This document shows positions 1 to 8,180 of a stretch of 36,947 bases of DNA, in pieces. The stretch comes from Caldilineaceae bacterium (GTDB lineage: Bacteria > Chloroflexota > Anaerolineae > Caldilineales > Caldilineaceae): assembly GCA_019455155.1 (NCBI GenBank), contig JACFMY010000007.1:1-36947 (forward strand), written 5' to 3'. The notes beneath the pieces were generated by a model, which was not told the DNA's origin, did not search any database, and saw only the letters and a list, made by a program, of their open reading frames with translations. The position numbers and the translations under genes are program-made. Every line of letters begins with the position of its first letter. Within the stretch, counting starts at the first letter, position 1.

Positions 1-241
1 AGTTCTAGGAAGAATCGAGCAACCGCGGCCAGAACCGGCCTCCCTCTACTCCACAGCCAGCAAAGGGAGCCGCGCCGCTCGCCTTTGATTGTAGTCCCCC
101 TTGTACAAAACACGAAGTTCGACGCATCCGGAGCCGGGTCTTGTCACAGCCTCCCCGCGCGCTTGCCGGCTGTCCGACAGCCATCCGACAGCTCTTCTGT
201 ATGGTGTGACCAAACGATGCAGCTGGACAAGGCAGGCCAAC

Positions 242-436
242 ATGGTAAAGCGGCGAGAGACCTTCATCTTACGTGTTTGGACAGATAGCGCCGGCCAACC
301 AGGCGTACGGCCACGCGTGCGTGTTGCGGTGCAGCCGGCTGGCTCAGAGTCGATCCAGTATTTTGCCTCACTGGAACAATTGGTGCGCTTCATCGAAGAA
401 CGCTTGAGCCAACCGGGCCAGGATCCTGTCTCCTGA
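242..436 (+). CDS. small conserved-looking hypothetical protein (64 aa)
   Basis: The open frame extends upstream, but residues from the ATG at 242 (MVKRRETFILRVW) look like the real protein. It reads as a small alpha/beta fold: a basic start, a beta strand (FILRVW), a second strand (PRVRVAVQ), a short loop with SIQYF, and a C-terminal amphipathic helix (LEQLVRFIEERL). From memory, short proteins with this strand-strand-helix layout ending in a 'FxxxxxLxxFIxxxL' helix recur in Chloroflexota; I do not know a function. No strong Shine-Dalgarno sequence precedes the ATG. It lies 134 nt upstream of the secreted beta-helix gene on the same strand and could share its transcript. The upstream part of the frame looks like non-coding sequence. 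Existence is moderately sure, function unknown. Confidence 0.55.
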   Translation: MVKRRETFILRVWTDSAGQPGVRPRVRVAVQPAGSESIQYFASLEQLVRFIEERLSQPGQDPVS

Positions 437-570
437 GCCCGCTCGATCCGTGTGCATGGTGGCCGGCGCGGCCACGGCAGCTGCAAGGAGACAAAGCTGG
501 AAGGGGAACAGCCAGCCGCGGCGGCGCGGCTCATGGGAACCTTCCGCGGGTGACAGTCAAGGAGACAGAA

Positions 571-2079
571 ATGAAGAACGCAAGTCGCTATCTCATTTGG
601 ACGGTGGCCGGGACGCTGGCCGCCTTGCTCACCTTCTTTGGCGCGGCGCGGCTGTTGGCCAATCCCCAGGCGCCTGCCAGCTCGCCGGCCGTCATGAGCT
701 ACCAGGGCTATCTGGCCGATGCCAGTGGCCCCATCAGCGGTACCGTCAATCTGGAATTCCGCCTCTTCGACGCGTCGAGCGGCGGCGTCTTGCTCTGGCA
801 GGAGACCCATCTGGCGGTGCCGGTAGAGGCTGGCTACTTCACCGTCATGTTGGGGCAGGGCACGCCGCCTTCGCCATTGACGCCGGGGCTCTTTGGGGGC
901 TCCGCGCGCTATCTCGAAGTGAGCGTCGACAGCGGCCCGCCGTTCCCTCGCCAACAGCTTTCCGCTGTTCCCTATGCCTTCCAGGCTGATCAGGCGGTGC
1001 AGGCTGAGCAGGCCGCGAGCGCACCGTGGAGCGGGCTCACGGGCAAACCGTCCGGCTTGGACGACGGTGACGATGACACCCTGGGCGCGCTTGCCTGTGC
1101 GCCGGACCAGATCGCGCGCTATAACGGCGCGGCGTGGGTGTGCGTCGATCTCAGCGGCGGCTATGCCAACGTGATCACCGTGGCCAAAGAGAACGGCGAC
1201 TACACGTCGGTGGCTGCTGCCCTGGACAGCATCGTCGATGCCTCTGCTGACAATCGTTACCTGGTCTGGGTGGCGCCGGGCGTCTATTCGGAAACCCAGC
1301 TGGTGGCGATCAAGAGCTACGTCCACCTGCGCGGCGCGGGACCCAATGCCACTGTGGTTCGTTCCACACGCACAGGCGCGAGTCCGTCCCCAGACGCCGC
1401 TACCGCGCGCCTCTTCGACAACGGGCGTATCAGCGACATTAGCATTTACAACGAGGGGGTCGCAACCTATGGGATCGGTGTCTGGATGGGCAATGATGTG
1501 ACCCGGGCGACGTTCCTCGACAACGTAACCATCAAGGTCTTCGGCGCTGGCGGAGTTGGGCATTATGCTGCCTATCTCAGCGACGCTGAGCCGACCATTC
1601 GCAACAGCTGGTTGTCGGCGAGAGGCGCCTCCGGCTTTGGCACGGCCGTCAACGCTGCCGTGGGCAGCGTCAACGTATCAGGTCCCTTCCCACAGCCGCT
1701 CATCGAGAACAGCACACTATTAGGCGGAACCGACCAGGACAAGACTTGTGCGGACAACACGGGGACAGGCTTTGGTCTGCAGCTGCTAAGCACGGCGGCC
1801 GAAGTTCGCGACAGCTACATCTGTGGCGGCCACCGGGGCATTTCGGCCAGCGTCAGTGGCCTTAGCCGGATTCAGAATTCGGCAATCTCTGTCAGCGGCA
1901 CGAGCGGCGCCTTCCTCTTCGAGACCACGAACAGCGCGACTGTGCTCGTGGCAACATCGGTGGTCCAGTACCTGTCCAACAAGCACACGGGCACAGGTGG
2001 CTTGGTCTGTGTACACTCGTACCTGAGCAACTATACGGCAGCCAGTGATGGCAACAGCGTCGCAAGCGCCTGCAATTGA
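571..2079 (+). CDS. secreted right-handed beta-helix (pectin-lyase-fold-like) protein
   Basis: This 502-residue exported protein starts at the ATG at 571, which has AAGGAG eight bases upstream; an in-frame start seven codons earlier has no such site. Residues 1-30 form a signal peptide (YLIWTVAGTLAALLTFFGAARLLA). Residues about 38-145 match the module found in many large bacterial surface proteins: MSYQGYLAD, then LEFRLFDASSGG, then the closing RQQLSAVPYAFQA. A linker (WSGLTGKPSGLDDGDDD, then C..DQIARYNGAAWVC) leads to a domain opening with ITVAKENGDYTSVAAALDSI and VAPGVYSE, which is typical of right-handed parallel beta-helix folds, with repeated ISDISIYN, TIRNSWL and EVRDSYI coils. These folds often bind or cleave polysaccharide, but I see no catalytic set and call it a surface protein. 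It is followed by a small exported protein and a giant regulator. Confidence 0.8.
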   Translation: MKNASRYLIWTVAGTLAALLTFFGAARLLANPQAPASSPAVMSYQGYLADASGPISGTVNLEFRLFDASSGGVLLWQETHLAVPVEAGYFTVMLGQGTPPSPLTPGLFGGSARYLEVSVDSGPPFPRQQLSAVPYAFQADQAVQAEQAASAPWSGLTGKPSGLDDGDDDTLGALACAPDQIARYNGAAWVCVDLSGGYANVITVAKENGDYTSVAAALDSIVDASADNRYLVWVAPGVYSETQLVAIKSYVHLRGAGPNATVVRSTRTGASPSPDAATARLFDNGRISDISIYNEGVATYGIGVWMGNDVTRATFLDNVTIKVFGAGGVGHYAAYLSDAEPTIRNSWLSARGASGFGTAVNAAVGSVNVSGPFPQPLIENSTLLGGTDQDKTCADNTGTGFGLQLLSTAAEVRDSYICGGHRGISASVSGLSRIQNSAISVSGTSGAFLFETTNSATVLVATSVVQYLSNKHTGTGGLVCVHSYLSNYTAASDGNSVASACN

Positions 2080-2129
2080 TCGCATCGGTGGGGACAAGAC
2101 CATGCAGTCCGACGTAGCATGAGCGCCCC

Positions 2130-2180
2130 GGTTGCGCGCTGCCGGCCGACACGGTTCGATGTGCCGGCGGCGCGCGAACC
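2130..2180 (+). promoter_or_regulatory. strong GC hairpin between two secreted-protein genes
   Basis: GGTTGCGCGCTGCCGGC at 2130-2146 pairs with the segment 2163-2180 (one bulge, one mismatch, 16-nt loop). It has no U-tract, and the Shine-Dalgarno of the next gene starts seven bases later. It could be a partial terminator, an mRNA stabiliser or an attenuator. The pairing is seen; the role is inferred. Confidence 0.5.
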
Positions 2181-2201
2181 GGTCCCAAAGGAGTGTATCC
2201 C

Positions 2202-2522
2202 ATGTTGAGAAAACAGAAGACCGCAGCCATTGTCTGCCTGATTGTGGCAATGACGATGCTAATCGCTGGAGCGGCTTACGCTGCCGGCGTCGAGCCACCT
2301 CGCAACGGTGTCGCCGCAGCTGCCAGCCGCATGTCGAATGGCCAGTACACGCTGCGCGGGGTAGCTGGCTGGCCCGCCGCTGGCGGCAGCGGCAACGGCA
2401 GCATGACGCTCTGCTCAGGACTGGCCTGCGGGGCCGGTTCGAGCCAGGGTCCGGGCACCGACCCTGGCTCGGGCTCCGGCGACCACCAGCTCTATCTGCC
2501 CACGGTGATGTCGCAGCCGTAG
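2202..2522 (+). CDS. small exported protein with C-terminal LYLPTVM motif
   Basis: This is a 106-residue protein starting at the ATG at 2202, which has AAAGGAG eight bases upstream; the GTG at 2193 overlaps that ribosome-binding site and is less likely. Residues 1-28 are a signal peptide (KTAAIVCLIVAMTMLIAGAAYA). The mature part is low in complexity, rich in Gly, Ala and Ser, with a cysteine pair (LCSGLACGAG) and a PGTDPGSGSGD linker. It ends in HQLYLPTVMSQP. From memory, many exported Chloroflexota proteins finish with a tyrosine-leucine-proline tail of this form after a proline or glycine linker; the tail's function is not known to me. The gene probably shares a transcript with the beta-helix protein just upstream. 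No enzymatic domain is visible. Confidence 0.7.
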   Translation: MLRKQKTAAIVCLIVAMTMLIAGAAYAAGVEPPRNGVAAAASRMSNGQYTLRGVAGWPAAGGSGNGSMTLCSGLACGAGSSQGPGTDPGSGSGDHQLYLPTVMSQP

Positions 2523-2629
2523 TAGCTGTGTGCCATGTTGGCGTGGCTCGTTGCGCTGGGTGAAGGCACGGCTGTCTTTGCCCAGCGCCAGCGGCCGGCT
2601 GGCCCGCGACAGCCTCTCGTTTAGCGCCG

Positions 2630-2658
2630 TTGATCGATCCACCGCTGGTGGCTATACT
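2630..2658 (+). promoter_or_regulatory. sigma-70-like promoter of the giant regulator gene
   Basis: TTGATC at 2630-2635 and TATACT at 2653-2658 are separated by 17 bases. Transcription would start near 2665, only a few bases before the ATG at 2669, so the mRNA would be leaderless or nearly so. The potential TTG start at 2630 would then be the -35 box and not a start codon. Confidence 0.6.
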
Positions 2659-2668
2659 TAACGCCACC

Positions 2669-5600
2669 ATGCCGCCGCCACAACCGATGCAGGCAACGCT
2701 ACATATCCGCCTCCTGGGTGGTTTCCAGGCAAGTGTGGGGGAGCAGACGCTGGCCGTTCCTGCGGGCAAACTGCAGAGCCTGTTGGCCTATCTGCTCCTA
2801 CATCCGCGCGTGGACCATCCGCGTGAAATGCTGGCTGAGCTCCTCTGGCCGGAGCTCTCACCTACCCGCAAGCGCCGCAACCTCTCCGACACCCTTTACC
2901 GGCTGCGCCAGCTGATGCCAGGTGACTGGTTGTCGGCAAGCGCGACAGCGGTCGGCCTACGCGCCGTAGACATGCCTTGGGTCGATGTGTGGGCTTTTGA
3001 AGAGGCAGTGAAGGACGAGGCCGTTGAACGCCTGCGTGCGGCCCTGGATCTCTACGCGGGCGACTTGCTCCCCGAGATCTACGATGACTGGATCTGGACC
3101 CACCGGATTGCCCTGCAGGAGAAATTTGTCGACGGCACCCTGCGTATCGCTGCTCAGCTGGAGCAGCAGGGCAACCTGCAGGAAGCCCTGGCGCGCTATC
3201 TGCGTGTGTTACAGGTGGACAAGGTGCGCGAGGAGGCGCATCGAGGCCATATACGCATGCTGGCGCGGATGGGCCGGCTCACCGATGCGCTGGATGCCTA
3301 CGACCGCCTGGTCGATCTGCTGGACCAAGAGTTGGGCGTGCCGCCGGACCGGGAGACTCGGGATCTGGCCGAGCACCTCTTCCGCGAGCTGGAGCTGGCC
3401 CGACAGACAGCGGCCCTGCGCAGTGCGACGCTGTTACGCCCGCCCTTTGCCGGCCGCGCGCAAGAACGTGCGCTACTGCTTGCTGTAGTCGAACGCGCGG
3501 TGCAAGGTCAGGGTGCCATGGCCGCGGTTGGGGGGCAGGCAGGTATTGGCAAGACGCGGCTGTTGGAGGAAGTTGAGTCCGGTGCGCGCTGGCGTGGGGC
3601 CGCTGTGGTATGGGGGCGTGCCAGCGAGGAGCCCACTGCCTCACCCTTAGCCCCGCTGGCCGAGGCCCTGGCTGTGGCCCTGGCCGGGCCGCGCGCCGCG
3701 CAGATCGAAAGCCTGGTGGAACCAGCCGTGCTGGCCGCGTGCGCACCGCTCTATCCGGCGTGGCAAGATCTGGCCAGGTTGCCGGAGCTGCCCCCTGATC
3801 TGGCGCGTACGCGCTTCGTGCGGGGCGCTGGCGTGCTGCTGAGCACGCTGGGCGATATTACGCCGCTGGTCATCCTGCTAGACGATCTCCACTGGGCTGA
3901 CCCCGCACTGTGGCTTGTCCTGGACGAGCTTGCTCCGCTATGCCCCGAGAGCCGGTTGGTCATTCTCTTCTCCTTTCGCCGGCCGGAGATTGAGGAAGCG
4001 CCTGTGTGGCAGATCGTACAGCGCTGGGAGCGGGAAGGGTTGCTTGCTCTCTTCCACCTGGATGTGTTGTCCCCAACCGAAGTGAAACAACTGCTACCCT
4101 CAGAACGGAGCGAAGACAGTGAGGCCTTGTGGGCTGCCACGGGCGGCACTCCTTTCTATCTGGTGCAGGCGCTGGCTACCCAGAGCGAGGGGGCCGGCCT
4201 CCCGAGCACGGTGCAGGCGCGCGCGGCGCAACTGCCGCCGGAAGCGCGCGCTGCTCTGGAGGCAGCAGCTGTGCTGGGCCGTCGCATACCCTATCACCTG
4301 TGGGCAGCCATCGCCCAGATGCCGGCGCGCACCCTGATTGCGGCCGGTGAGCAGCTGGTCCAGAAGCTGTTGCTCACGCCGGTGGAGTCGGGCTACACTT
4401 TTGTCCATGATCTTGTGCACGAGGCCATCTATACAGCCATGCCGGCCGCACGGCGCCAAGCCCTCCACGCCCGCGCAGCCCATGTCCTGGCCATTCAGGA
4501 TGCAGCCAACGCGCGCGGACGGGCCTACCACCTGGAACGGGCTGGCCTGCTGCCCGAGGCGGGTGAACAGTACGCGGAAGTCGCCAGACAAGCCCGCGCT
4601 ATCTATGCGTTTGCCGAAGCCAAAGCGGTCCTGGACAAGGCATTGGCCTTTCTGCCCGCGGCGCCGGCGCGGCGCCATGTTCGCCTGTTGCTGGACGCTG
4701 CCCAGCTCTGCGATATCTTGGGCGATGCCGCAGGACGCCGCGACGCCCTCGAGCGCGCCGTCGCCTTGGTCGATCTGCTCCGTGAGCCGGCTTTGGAGCT
4801 GGAAGTGGCCATCCAGGCCGCCGATCTGGCAGCAAAGATCGGCGATCATGAGGTGGCGCGCCGTCATTTTCAGACCGCGCTCGAGCTGGCCACAACCCTC
4901 GACGACAGGCAACGCCGCATCGATGTCTTGTTGGCCTGGGCCGATCTCAACGCGCGGGTCGGCGATTACGCCACCGCGCACAGCCAGTTCGAAGAGGCCG
5001 CCACGTTGGCCAGCGCGCGCGGCGACGTGGTCGCGGAAGGCCGGGCGCTTGAAGGCAAGGGTTGGGTGATGGCGGGCATGGGTGTACCTGTCGACGAAGT
5101 GATCGCCACGTTGGAGACCGCACTGCGTCTACACGAGGCTGGAGAGGATCGCTTTGAGCTGGCGCGTACACGGCTCTCTCTCCTGAGCTTGATGCAGGCT
5201 GCCGGCCGGCTGGGACGCTGCCTGGAGCTCGCGGATGACGTGCTAGCCAGCCTGCACCAGGTGGGCTATCGCCGCGGCGAGGCAGCCGCACGCCAGGCGC
5301 TCGCCCTGGTCAACTGGGCGCTGGGCAACTACGCGGCCGCTGCTGAACAGGCCACTGCAGCCGCCGGGCTCTTTGCCTCCATCGATGATCGTCTGGGTGT
5401 GGCGGTGGCGCGGGGCTCGCTGGGGCTCATCGCGCGTGATGAGGGCAACCTTGAGGTAGCCCGGCAGGAGCTGGAATCGTCCCTTGCGATCGCGGAAAGA
5501 CTGGGCTCTCACGTCCACGCCGCGTTTGCCCGTCAAGACCTGGGTACGGTCCTGCTCGCCCAAGGTCACAGAGTCGCCGCGGCTGCGCACCTGGAGCAGG

Positions 5601-6265
5601 CCGTTGCTGTTTGGTCCGAGAACGGCGATGAGATGAATCGCCATCTGTGCGAGATCCGGCTGGCAGAGGCGTGGTGGGCACTGGGGAGAGAGGACGCCGC
5701 CCGCGAGGTTACAGAACGGCATTGGGCAGCCTTCACAGCGAGCGCACTCGATGGGGGAGAGCTGCTGAGCTGGTATGGCACGCTCGTCACTGTCCTGGAA
5801 CGGAGCGGGCAACGCGAACGGGCCGCGGCCGTGGCCGATGCCGCCTATCGCGAACTGCTGCGCCAGGCCGCCCTCCTGCCGCCCGCGTTACGCCCCGGCT
5901 TTCTCCGTGCGCCTGGAAACCGCGCCCTGGTGGGCGCCCATGATGCCTACCGTGGCACCCTTCGTTCGGGCGAGGTCACACTCACCTGTGTCGACGTGCC
6001 TTTAGGGCGCAAGCCCGCGCCCGCGGAGCAGAAGGCCATCACCTGGACGCTGTCAGCGCCCGAAGACGAGCTCATCACCGACCCAGCTGTGCGGCGCCAG
6101 CACATCCTAAAGCGTCTTGCGGATGAAGCTGCGGCCCAGGGCGTGGCGCCCACCGACGATGAGCTGGCCCAGGCGCTGGGCGTCAGCCGCCGTACCGTCC
6201 TGCGTGACATCCAGACCCTGGCAAATCAGAACATCCACGTGAGCACCCGGGCGCGCGGCCTCTAG
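2669..6265 (+). CDS. BTAD/AAA/TPR giant transcriptional regulator
   Basis: This is a 1198-residue cytoplasmic regulator. The N-terminal 100 residues (LHIRLLGGFQASVG, then LLAYLLLHPR, then LAELLWPE, then RRNLSDTLYRLRQ) are the OmpR-like winged helix of SARP-type regulators. Residues about 105-245 form the bacterial transcriptional activator (BTAD) helical domain. A STAND-like ATPase follows, with Walker A GGQAGIGKT (Lys near 295) and Walker B LVILLDDLHWAD. Residues about 600-1080 are helical TPR-like repeats. Unusually, the last 60 residues (DELAQALGVSRRTVLRDIQTL) form a second helix-turn-helix. Such proteins usually couple a ligand or partner signal to ATP-dependent activation; the ligand here is unknown. 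The ATG at 2669 was chosen because a promoter ends just in front of it. The neighbouring upstream secreted-protein genes are plausible targets, which is inference. Confidence 0.85.
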   Translation: MPPPQPMQATLHIRLLGGFQASVGEQTLAVPAGKLQSLLAYLLLHPRVDHPREMLAELLWPELSPTRKRRNLSDTLYRLRQLMPGDWLSASATAVGLRAVDMPWVDVWAFEEAVKDEAVERLRAALDLYAGDLLPEIYDDWIWTHRIALQEKFVDGTLRIAAQLEQQGNLQEALARYLRVLQVDKVREEAHRGHIRMLARMGRLTDALDAYDRLVDLLDQELGVPPDRETRDLAEHLFRELELARQTAALRSATLLRPPFAGRAQERALLLAVVERAVQGQGAMAAVGGQAGIGKTRLLEEVESGARWRGAAVVWGRASEEPTASPLAPLAEALAVALAGPRAAQIESLVEPAVLAACAPLYPAWQDLARLPELPPDLARTRFVRGAGVLLSTLGDITPLVILLDDLHWADPALWLVLDELAPLCPESRLVILFSFRRPEIEEAPVWQIVQRWEREGLLALFHLDVLSPTEVKQLLPSERSEDSEALWAATGGTPFYLVQALATQSEGAGLPSTVQARAAQLPPEARAALEAAAVLGRRIPYHLWAAIAQMPARTLIAAGEQLVQKLLLTPVESGYTFVHDLVHEAIYTAMPAARRQALHARAAHVLAIQDAANARGRAYHLERAGLLPEAGEQYAEVARQARAIYAFAEAKAVLDKALAFLPAAPARRHVRLLLDAAQLCDILGDAAGRRDALERAVALVDLLREPALELEVAIQAADLAAKIGDHEVARRHFQTALELATTLDDRQRRIDVLLAWADLNARVGDYATAHSQFEEAATLASARGDVVAEGRALEGKGWVMAGMGVPVDEVIATLETALRLHEAGEDRFELARTRLSLLSLMQAAGRLGRCLELADDVLASLHQVGYRRGEAAARQALALVNWALGNYAAAAEQATAAAGLFASIDDRLGVAVARGSLGLIARDEGNLEVARQELESSLAIAERLGSHVHAAFARQDLGTVLLAQGHRVAAAAHLEQAVAVWSENGDEMNRHLCEIRLAEAWWALGREDAAREVTERHWAAFTASALDGGELLSWYGTLVTVLERSGQRERAAAVADAAYRELLRQAALLPPALRPGFLRAPGNRALVGAHDAYRGTLRSGEVTLTCVDVPLGRKPAPAEQKAITWTLSAPEDELITDPAVRRQHILKRLADEAAAQGVAPTDDELAQALGVSRRTVLRDIQTLANQNIHVSTRARGL

Positions 6266-6327
6266 ACAGTGGCGACAAGATGGCTGTTCCCTGCATCCTG
6301 CCGGTATTGTCCCAATTATCGCTGCGC

Positions 6328-6357
6328 GGCGTGCCCGCGCATACCCGCAGGCACGCC
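6328..6357. terminator. hairpin between convergent genes
   Basis: GGCGTGCC (6328-6335) and GGCACGCC (6350-6357) pair perfectly around a 14-nt loop in the short gap between the converging regulator and inositol-phosphatase genes. There is no U-tract on either side, so it may be a weak bidirectional terminator or an end-protecting structure. Confidence 0.4.
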
Positions 6358-6359
6358 AG

Positions 6360-7205
6360 CTACGCGGGCAACGCCAGGCGTGTCTCGGTCAATTGGGCGC
6401 GCGCCACGCGGATGCCTTCCAGCACGGCAGCATGCAGCGCAGGCTGGCCGTTGCTGGCCACGACGTGATTGTCACCCACGTTCCACTCCCGGCCGTCATA
6501 GGTAGTGACCTGGCCGCCCGCCTCGCGTACGAGCAGCGCGCCCGGCGCCAGGTCCCAGGGGTTAACCCACGCCTCCCAATAGGCCGCGGTGACGCCGGCT
6601 GCCACATGAGCCAGATCAAGGGCAGCGGAACCCATGGCGCGTACGCCGGTGGACCGCGGCATGAAGTACGCAAACTCAGCCGCGTTGTTGTCAGCGGACT
6701 CGGCGCGATGGTAGGGAAAACCAGTGGACAGGAGGGCGTTACGCAGCCGGTTGATGTTGTTGACCTTGAGACGCCGTTCCTGGCCGTTGCCTTCACGCAC
6801 CATGGCGCCCTCGCCTGGCCGGGCGTAGTAGACCAGATCCTCGCCAATCGAGTAGGTAACGGCAAGCAGAGTGCGATCACTCTCCTGGAGAGCAATATTG
6901 ACAGCCGTATAGCCGAGGCCTCGCGCATAGTTGACGGTGCCGTCGATTGGATCAACGAGCCAGAAGTATGGGGCGTCTGGTGGTTCGTTGCTTTCTTCGC
7001 CCCAAAGGACAACCGACGGGTAGAGCCTGGCCAGGGTCTGCCGGATGAGGCTTTCGCTCGCCAGATCTGCTTCGGTCACCAGATCGATTTCGTTGGCTTT
7101 GCCGCGCACCGCGGTCAGCCCCCGGCGCCGCATGCGGCGTACCAGGTCTCCGGCTGAGCGGGCAACGCCGATCACCATTTCCACATCCTGTTGGCCAATG
7201 TGCAT
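6360..7205 (-). CDS. inositol monophosphatase family protein
   Basis: This is a 281-residue cytoplasmic Mg-dependent phosphatase of the IMPase/FBPase superfamily, slightly longer than SuhB. The metal-site motifs are complete: WGEES (Glu70, Glu71), [12 protein letters not shown] (Asp85, Asp88) and [10 protein letters not shown] (Asp218). Members hydrolyse inositol-1-phosphate or related sugar phosphates, and some act on 3'-phosphoadenosine phosphate or NADP; the sequence alone does not fix the substrate. The ATG at 7205 is preceded by GGAGAAGAGGA. It is divergent from the metallo-beta-lactamase-like gene and convergent with the giant regulator, so it probably forms its own transcription unit. 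The family assignment is firm; the substrate is open. Confidence 0.9.
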   Translation of the reverse strand: MHIGQQDVEMVIGVARSAGDLVRRMRRRGLTAVRGKANEIDLVTEADLASESLIRQTLARLYPSVVLWGEESNEPPDAPYFWLVDPIDGTVNYARGLGYTAVNIALQESDRTLLAVTYSIGEDLVYYARPGEGAMVREGNGQERRLKVNNINRLRNALLSTGFPYHRAESADNNAAEFAYFMPRSTGVRAMGSAALDLAHVAAGVTAAYWEAWVNPWDLAPGALLVREAGGQVTTYDGREWNVGDNHVVASNGQPALHAAVLEGIRVARAQLTETRLALPA

Positions 7206-7296
7206 TCCTCTTCTCCCTCTGGATGATTGGTATTGTGGTCTCTGCTCGCGCCTGGTGCTGGCCGGCCACCCTCAAGCGCTTATGATAGCACCATTT

Positions 7297-7325
7297 TTGG
7301 AGTGGACCGGAACCTGCGGTATAGT
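7297..7325 (+). promoter_or_regulatory. candidate promoter for the metallo-beta-lactamase-like gene
   Basis: TTGGAG at 7297-7302 and TATAGT at 7320-7325 are 17 bases apart. The leader to the ATG at 7375 would be about 43 nt and carries AGGAG ten bases before the start. The -10 is good and the -35 weak. Confidence 0.45.
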
Positions 7326-7374
7326 GAATGCAAACAAATGTTCCGATCGGCTACCGTGCAGGAGCGGTGTTTCT

Positions 7375-8031
7375 ATGGACATAACGTGGTACGGCCTTTC
7401 TTGTTTCCGCATTCGCGAAGGCGGCGTGACCGTGATCTGCGATCCCTTCGACAAATTAGTCGGTCTTACCCTGCCCAAGCTCCGCGCCGATGTCGTGACC
7501 GTGAGCCATGACCGGCCGGGCCACAATGCGGTGGATCGGGTAACGGGTGAGCCCAAGATCTTGCGCGGTCCCGGTGAATATGAAGTCCAGAACGTCTTTG
7601 TGACCGGCTTGACTACCTATCATCGCCGCAACGATGAGCATATATCCGAGCGCAATGTGGCCTTCTTCTTCGAGTTCGACGGGCTGACCGTTGGCCATCT
7701 CGGCGACATTGGCGAAGTGCCTGCCCAATCGGAGATTGAAGAGCTAAACATCGGCGAAGTGGATGTGCTCATGGTGCCGGTTGGCGGTGGCGATACGCTC
7801 GACCCGACCCGCGCCGTGGAGGTAGTTGGCCTCTTTGAGCCGCGCGTGGTGATCCCCATGCACTATCGCCACGAAGGTCTCGCCAGCGAATTGGCCGGCC
7901 GGTTGGAAAGCGTCGACCGCTTTCTGAAAGAATTGGGTGTGGCCGCTCCCGATCCCGTCGATACCCTCAAGATCAGCAAGAGTGGCCTCCCTGAGGAGAC
8001 CCAGGTGGCCCTGCTCTCGCTCAACCTGTAG
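7375..8031 (+). CDS. metallo-beta-lactamase-like protein with an altered metal motif
   Basis: This is a 218-residue protein of the UlaG/YycJ-like metallo-beta-lactamase group ([13 protein letters not shown] start, [27 protein letters not shown] end). The ATG at 7375 has AGGAG upstream. In relatives the central motif reads like SHDHPDHN, supplying the HxHxDH zinc ligands. Here it is SHDRPGHN: His45 and His50 remain, but the second His is Arg47 and the Asp is Gly49. The later Asp (HLGDIG) and His (PMHYRH) are kept. It could therefore bind a single metal, be catalytically weak, or serve as a binding protein. It stands alone with its own promoter and a terminator-like hairpin. The fold is sure; catalytic activity is doubtful. 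Confidence 0.85.
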   Translation: MDITWYGLSCFRIREGGVTVICDPFDKLVGLTLPKLRADVVTVSHDRPGHNAVDRVTGEPKILRGPGEYEVQNVFVTGLTTYHRRNDEHISERNVAFFFEFDGLTVGHLGDIGEVPAQSEIEELNIGEVDVLMVPVGGGDTLDPTRAVEVVGLFEPRVVIPMHYRHEGLASELAGRLESVDRFLKELGVAAPDPVDTLKISKSGLPEETQVALLSLNL

Positions 8032-8126
8032 CTGTGAGCCGGTCATCGCACTGTTCTCCCGGCCTATATCCTGCGCCGTGGCATGACCACATCCAGTATT
8101 CAAACGGACTGTATCGCCAAACAGTG

Positions 8127-8154
8127 GGCCCGGCATGAACAATCGTGCCGGGCC
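8127..8154. terminator. terminator-like hairpin between convergent genes
   Basis: GGCCCGGCA (8127-8135) pairs perfectly with TGCCGGGCC (8146-8154) across a 10-nt loop. It is followed on the plus strand by a T-rich stretch without a clean run. It lies 95 nt after the metallo-beta-lactamase-like gene and 26 nt after the stop of the converging transglutaminase gene, so it may serve both. Confidence 0.55.
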
Positions 8155-8180
8155 TGATTCTATTCTGCGCGTGCGGCGCG

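Noticed and set aside
46-1563. 505-residue minus-strand open frame
   Set aside because: It is the mirror of the beta-helix gene: low-complexity Arg/Ala/Gly composition, no recognisable domain, and the plus-strand frame has a signal peptide, a ribosome-binding site and fold motifs.
2630-2668. TTG at 2630 as the start of the giant regulator
   Set aside because: The TTG is part of a -35 box that pairs with a TATACT at the right spacing, so these bases are promoter, not coding sequence.
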